Assembly: GCF_034190915.1 (NCBI RefSeq)
Contig: NW_026947547.1
Location: forward strand, 1 to 64,000
Length of the DNA stretch: 64,000 nt
Reading direction: 5' to 3'
DNA from: Cavia porcellus
Taxonomy: Eukaryota > Chordata > Mammalia > Rodentia > Caviidae
Shown: one piece after another, positions 62,016 to 64,000 of the stretch
Position numbering within the stretch: position 1 is the first letter of the stretch
Layout: every line of letters begins with the position of its first letter
The notes under the pieces: generated by a model
Databases searched by the model: none
What the model was told of the DNA's origin: nothing
What the model saw: only the letters and a program-made list of their open reading frames with translations
Program-made: the position numbers and the translations under genes

Positions 62016-64000
62016 GCGTTGGGTTAGGGTTAGGGTTAGGGTTAGGTTTAGGGTTAGGGTTAGGGTTAGGGATACTATTAGGGGTAGGGTTAGGTTAAAT
62101 GTTAGAGGTACTGTTAGGTTTGGGTTTGGGTTATGGTTATGGTTAGGGTGAGGGTTAGGGTTAGGCTTTGGCTTCGAGTATGGGTCAGGGTTAGTGTTAG
62201 GGTTAGTGTTGTGTTATGGTTAGAGTTTAGGTTTAGGGTTAGGGTTTAGGGTTGGGTTAGGGTTAGGCTTAGGTTTATGGTTATGTTTAATTTTGGTTAG
62301 GGTTCATTAGGGATAGGGTTAGGTTTAGGGTTACGGTTAGGTTTAGATTAGGGTTCAGGTTAGGCTTAGGGTTTGGGTTAGGGTTGGGATTAGAGTTAAG
62401 TTTGGTTTGGGGTAAGGTTAGGGTTAGGTTTATGGTCAGCATTAGGTTTAGGTGTTAGGATTAGGGTTAGTGTTTGGGTTAGGGTTAGCTATAGGGTTGG
62501 GTTCGGTTTCGGGTTAGAGTTAGGTTTAGGGTTGGGTTAGGTTTAGAATTAGGGTTGGGTTAGGGTTATGTTAGGGTTAGGGTTAGGGTTAGCGTTAAGG
62601 TTAGGTTTAGCGTTTGGGTTAGGGTTAGATTAGGGTTAGGGTTAGAGTTAGGGTTAGGGTCACGTTTAGTGTTCGGTTAGGTGTTGGCTTAGATTTAGTG
62701 TTAGGGTTAGGGTTAGATTAAGGTTAGGGTTAGAGTTGGGGTTAGGCTTGAGTGGGTGTAAGGGTTAGGGTTAGGGTTAGGGCTAGGGTTAGGGTTTGAG
62801 GGTTAGGGTTAGTGTTGGAGGGTTAGGGTAAAATTTAGGGTTAGGGCTTGTGTTAGGTGTAGCGTTGGTTTAGGTTTAGCGTTAGGTTAGGTTTAGGTTT
62901 ATGGTTAGGGCTAGGGTTAGGATTAGTGTTGGGTTAGAGTTAGGGTTAGGGTTAGGTTTATGGTTAGGATTAGGGTTAGGGGTTATGCTTATGGATAGGG
63001 TTAAGGTTAGTTTTGGATTAGTGTTAGGGTTCCCCTTGGGGTTAGCGTTAGGGTGAGGGTGAGGGTTAGGTTAGGGTTAGAATTGGTTTAGAGTTAGGGT
63101 GTGGATTAGGGTTAGGGTTAGGGTGAGGATCAGGGTCAGAGTCAGGGTTAGGGCTAGTGTTAGAGTTAGGGTTAGGGTTAGGTTTAGGGTTAGGTTTGTG
63201 TTAGAGTTAGGGATAGGGTTAGTGTTAGGGTTGGGTTAGGGATACGGTTAGGGTTAGGGTTAGTGTTATTGGGTTATGGTTAGGGTTATGGTTACGATTA
63301 TGTTTGGGTTTGGGTTAGGTTTAGGGTTAGGGTTAGGGTTATGTTTTGGGAAAGCGTTGGGTTAGGGTTAGTATTAGGGTTCGGGTTGGGTTAGTGTTAG
63401 GGTTGGGTTAGGGTTAGGGTTAGGGTTAGGGTTAGGGTTAGTGTTATTGGGTCATGGTTAGGCTTATAGTTAGGTTTATGGTTGGGTTTGGGTTAGGGTT
63501 AGGGTTATGTTTTGGGTTAGGGTTGGGTTAGGCCTAGTATTAGGTTTCGGGTTCGGTTACTGTTAGGGTTATGGCTATGGTTAGGGTTACGTTTGGGTTA
63601 GGTTTTGGGTTAGGTTATGGTTAGGGTTAGGGTTAAGGTTAGGGGTAGGGTTAGAGTTAGTGTTAGGGTTAGGGTTTCATTAGTGTTAGTGTTATGGTTC
63701 GGGTTCGGGTTAGGCTTGGGGTTGGGGTTAGGGTTGTGGTTGTGGTTGGCGATAGGTTTACGGCAAGGTTTAGGGATAGGGTTAGGGTTAGGGTACAGTT
63801 TAGATTTGGTTAGGGTTGGTTAGTGTTAGTGTTAGGCTTAGGTTTATGGGTAGGGTAGGGTTAGTGTTAGGTTTAGGGTTAGGGTGGGGTTAGGGTTAGT
63901 GTTAGGGTTATAGTTAGGGTTAGGTTTAGGGTTAGATTTAGGTTTAGGGTTAGGGTTGGGTTTCAGGTTAGGGTTAGGCTTTTGGTTAGATTTAAGTTTA
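62015..64000 (+). repeat. Six-copy family, copy F (cut by the window end)
   Basis: It aligns to 44,479-46,464 in copy C with a constant spacing of 17,536 at GATACTATT (62,071), GTTCCCC (63,029) and GTTATGGTTAGGG (63,617): almost 2 kb with no net indel. It shares with C the derived states GGGATACGG (about 63,239), GGCCTAGTATTAGG (about 63,531) and only two TTAGGG units before TATGTTTTGGG. The block continues past the window edge. Confidence 0.87.

Larger units (their letters stand above)
1..64000 (+). repeat. Degenerate TTAGGG telomere-type satellite array
   Basis: Every part of the window reads as TTAGGG or a 1-2 base variant of it, always with the G-rich strand on +. The commonest variants are the pentamer TTGGG, the heptamer TTAGGGG, and TTAGTG, TTAGCG, TTACGG, TTATGG, TTTAGG, TTAGGC, TTAGAG, CTAGGG, TCAGGG and GATAGGG. 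No CCCTAA-oriented block and no unique insert of more than a few tens of bases was seen. TTAGGG is the telomere unit of vertebrates and of many other eukaryotes. Intact TAGGGTT cores, which Myb-type telomere proteins such as TRF1 and TRF2 recognise in vertebrates, are dense throughout, as are GGG runs able to form G-quadruplexes. The array is not simple: variants are arranged in recurring modules, described in the other entries. It could be subtelomeric or interstitial. I see no gene in it. Confidence 0.97.

Noticed and set aside
1..64000. CRISPR array or other bacterial repeat system
   Set aside because: There are no spacers of unique sequence between constant repeats, no cas genes and no bacterial gene context. 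The monomer is a 6-base telomere unit.
1..64000. Telomerase RNA gene (template complementary to TTAGGG)
   Set aside because: CTAACCC-like sequence exists all along the minus strand as a consequence of the repeat. No pseudoknot, H/ACA box or flanking unique sequence is seen.
1..64000. Telomere-targeting retrotransposons (TRAS/SART type or Penelope-like)
   Set aside because: No reverse transcriptase or endonuclease reading frame and no poly-A or unique insertion was found.
63900..64000. Chromosome terminus at the right edge
   Set aside because: The last bases are mid-module variant sequence, matching the inside of copies A-E. There is no shift to homogeneous TTAGGG.
1..64000. TERRA promoter
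   Set aside because: The human-type 61-29-37 bp CpG repeats or any CpG-dense unique segment next to the array are not visible. Transcription cannot be judged from this sequence.

Overview
The whole 64 kb is one block of degenerate TTAGGG telomere-type repeat, with the G-rich strand on + from end to end. I see no protein gene, no structural RNA gene, no recognisable transposon and no unique-sequence island. C is scarce on the + strand, and the CCCTAA orientation never appears as a block. This fits a eukaryote with TTAGGG telomeres (vertebrates and many other animals, fungi, trypanosomatids). It could be a subtelomeric or interstitial telomeric satellite; the species cannot be told from the sequence. 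Neither window edge is a homogeneous (TTAGGG)n tip, so no chromosome terminus is visible.

The array is highly organised above the hexamer. Point variants of the hexamer (TTGGG, TTAGTG, TTAGCG, TTACGG, TTATGG, TTTAGG, TTAGGC, CTAGGG, TCAGGG and others) occur in fixed combinations. These form recognisable modules that return many times in largely the same order. The cleanest full cycle is about 3.0 kb (53,889-56,904), and other cycles are shortened, lengthened or shuffled versions of it. Landmarks such as TTTTATTGTTTGG (about 39 copies), TACTCTTATC (about 16) and TTTCATTAGTG (about 14) let the copies be aligned by eye.

On top of this lie larger duplications. Left part: 1-1,680 recurs at 19,445-21,112; 2,127-4,260 recurs at 5,603-7,825; 7,390-8,603 recurs at 17,450-18,660; 10,465-13,810 recurs at 22,075-25,390. 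Middle: 14,110-17,235 recurs at 37,124-40,330. Right part: 29,200-38,886 recurs at 40,330-50,110 with an offset of 11,129 bp. A further family has six copies marked by GTTCCCCTTGGGG at 27,587, 34,364, 45,493, 50,768, 58,311 and 63,029. Short tandem duplications (59, 175, 341, 407 and about 672 bp) and a 101-bp insertion or conversion patch are layered within these. Duplications tend to be longer and cleaner to the right.

All long open reading frames are by-products of the hexamer: its frames read Val-Arg, Leu-Gly or Gly-stop, and a 1-base indel moves an ORF from one dipeptide to another. I annotate none as a gene. Block boundaries are by-eye estimates from shared landmarks, good to some tens of bases. 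Percent identities were not computed.
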